A stretch of 5,007 bases of DNA from an uncultured bacterium (GTDB lineage Bacteria; Cyanobacteriota; Vampirovibrionia; Gastranaerophilales; Gastranaerophilaceae), in NCBI GenBank assembly GCA_900555175.1, contig USJT01000110.1:1-5007 (forward strand), written 5' to 3'. The stretch's first letter is position 1, and each line of letters starts with the position of its first letter. The notes beneath the pieces are model-generated. The model saw only the letters and a list, made by a program, of their open reading frames with translations. It did not search any database and was not told where the DNA came from. A program made the position numbers and the translations under genes. Below are positions 4,998 through 5,007 of this stretch, one piece after another.

Positions 4998-5007
4998 AAA
5001 ATTTATT

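Overview
This is an AT-rich bacterial window with ordinary housekeeping genes and one disordered, repeat-rich stretch near the right end. The standard genetic code fits all genes. A large TPR protein with a Sec signal peptide, DusB, IF-3 and a tRNA-Phe with no encoded CCA point to an anaerobic, low-GC, probably gut-type lineage. A Vampirovibrionia/Gastranaerophilales-like or similar genome is possible, but this is only an impression.

Left part, minus strand (1-3150). A 50-codon orphan gene (3150-2998) has its own promoter, a strong Shine-Dalgarno and a strong intrinsic terminator (2951-2982). Downstream lies a two-gene unit: an exported 705-residue TPR protein (2868-751) whose last codons overlap by 11 bases the start of dusB, a tRNA-dihydrouridine synthase (761 to beyond the left edge).

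Centre, plus strand (3245-4160). A divergent promoter region separates the small gene from infC (IF-3). The best start for infC is a non-canonical AUA codon at 3411, set 7 bases after an AGGAGAT Shine-Dalgarno, not the ATG 14 codons later. This fits the known use of rare start codons for IF-3 self-regulation. infC is not followed by rpmI-rplT. Instead a near-consensus promoter with a perfect palindrome in it, a long hairpin and tRNA-Phe(GAA) come next. The tRNA acceptor stem is extended by 7 more base pairs into the flanks.

Right part, plus strand (4161-5007). A well-formed promoter and Shine-Dalgarno drive a TTG-started TPR fragment that stops after 42 residues and looks like the stump of a longer gene. 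It is followed by about 220 bases of nested direct and inverted repeats with no convincing gene, which may be a MITE-like or decayed insertion element. Then comes a 105-codon orphan reading frame without a Shine-Dalgarno, whose pattern faintly recalls a BRCT fold, closed by a perfect 14-bp-stem intrinsic terminator. I see no strong case for a complete new system. The best leads are the AUA start of infC, the repeat island with the truncated TPR gene, and the two orphan small proteins.
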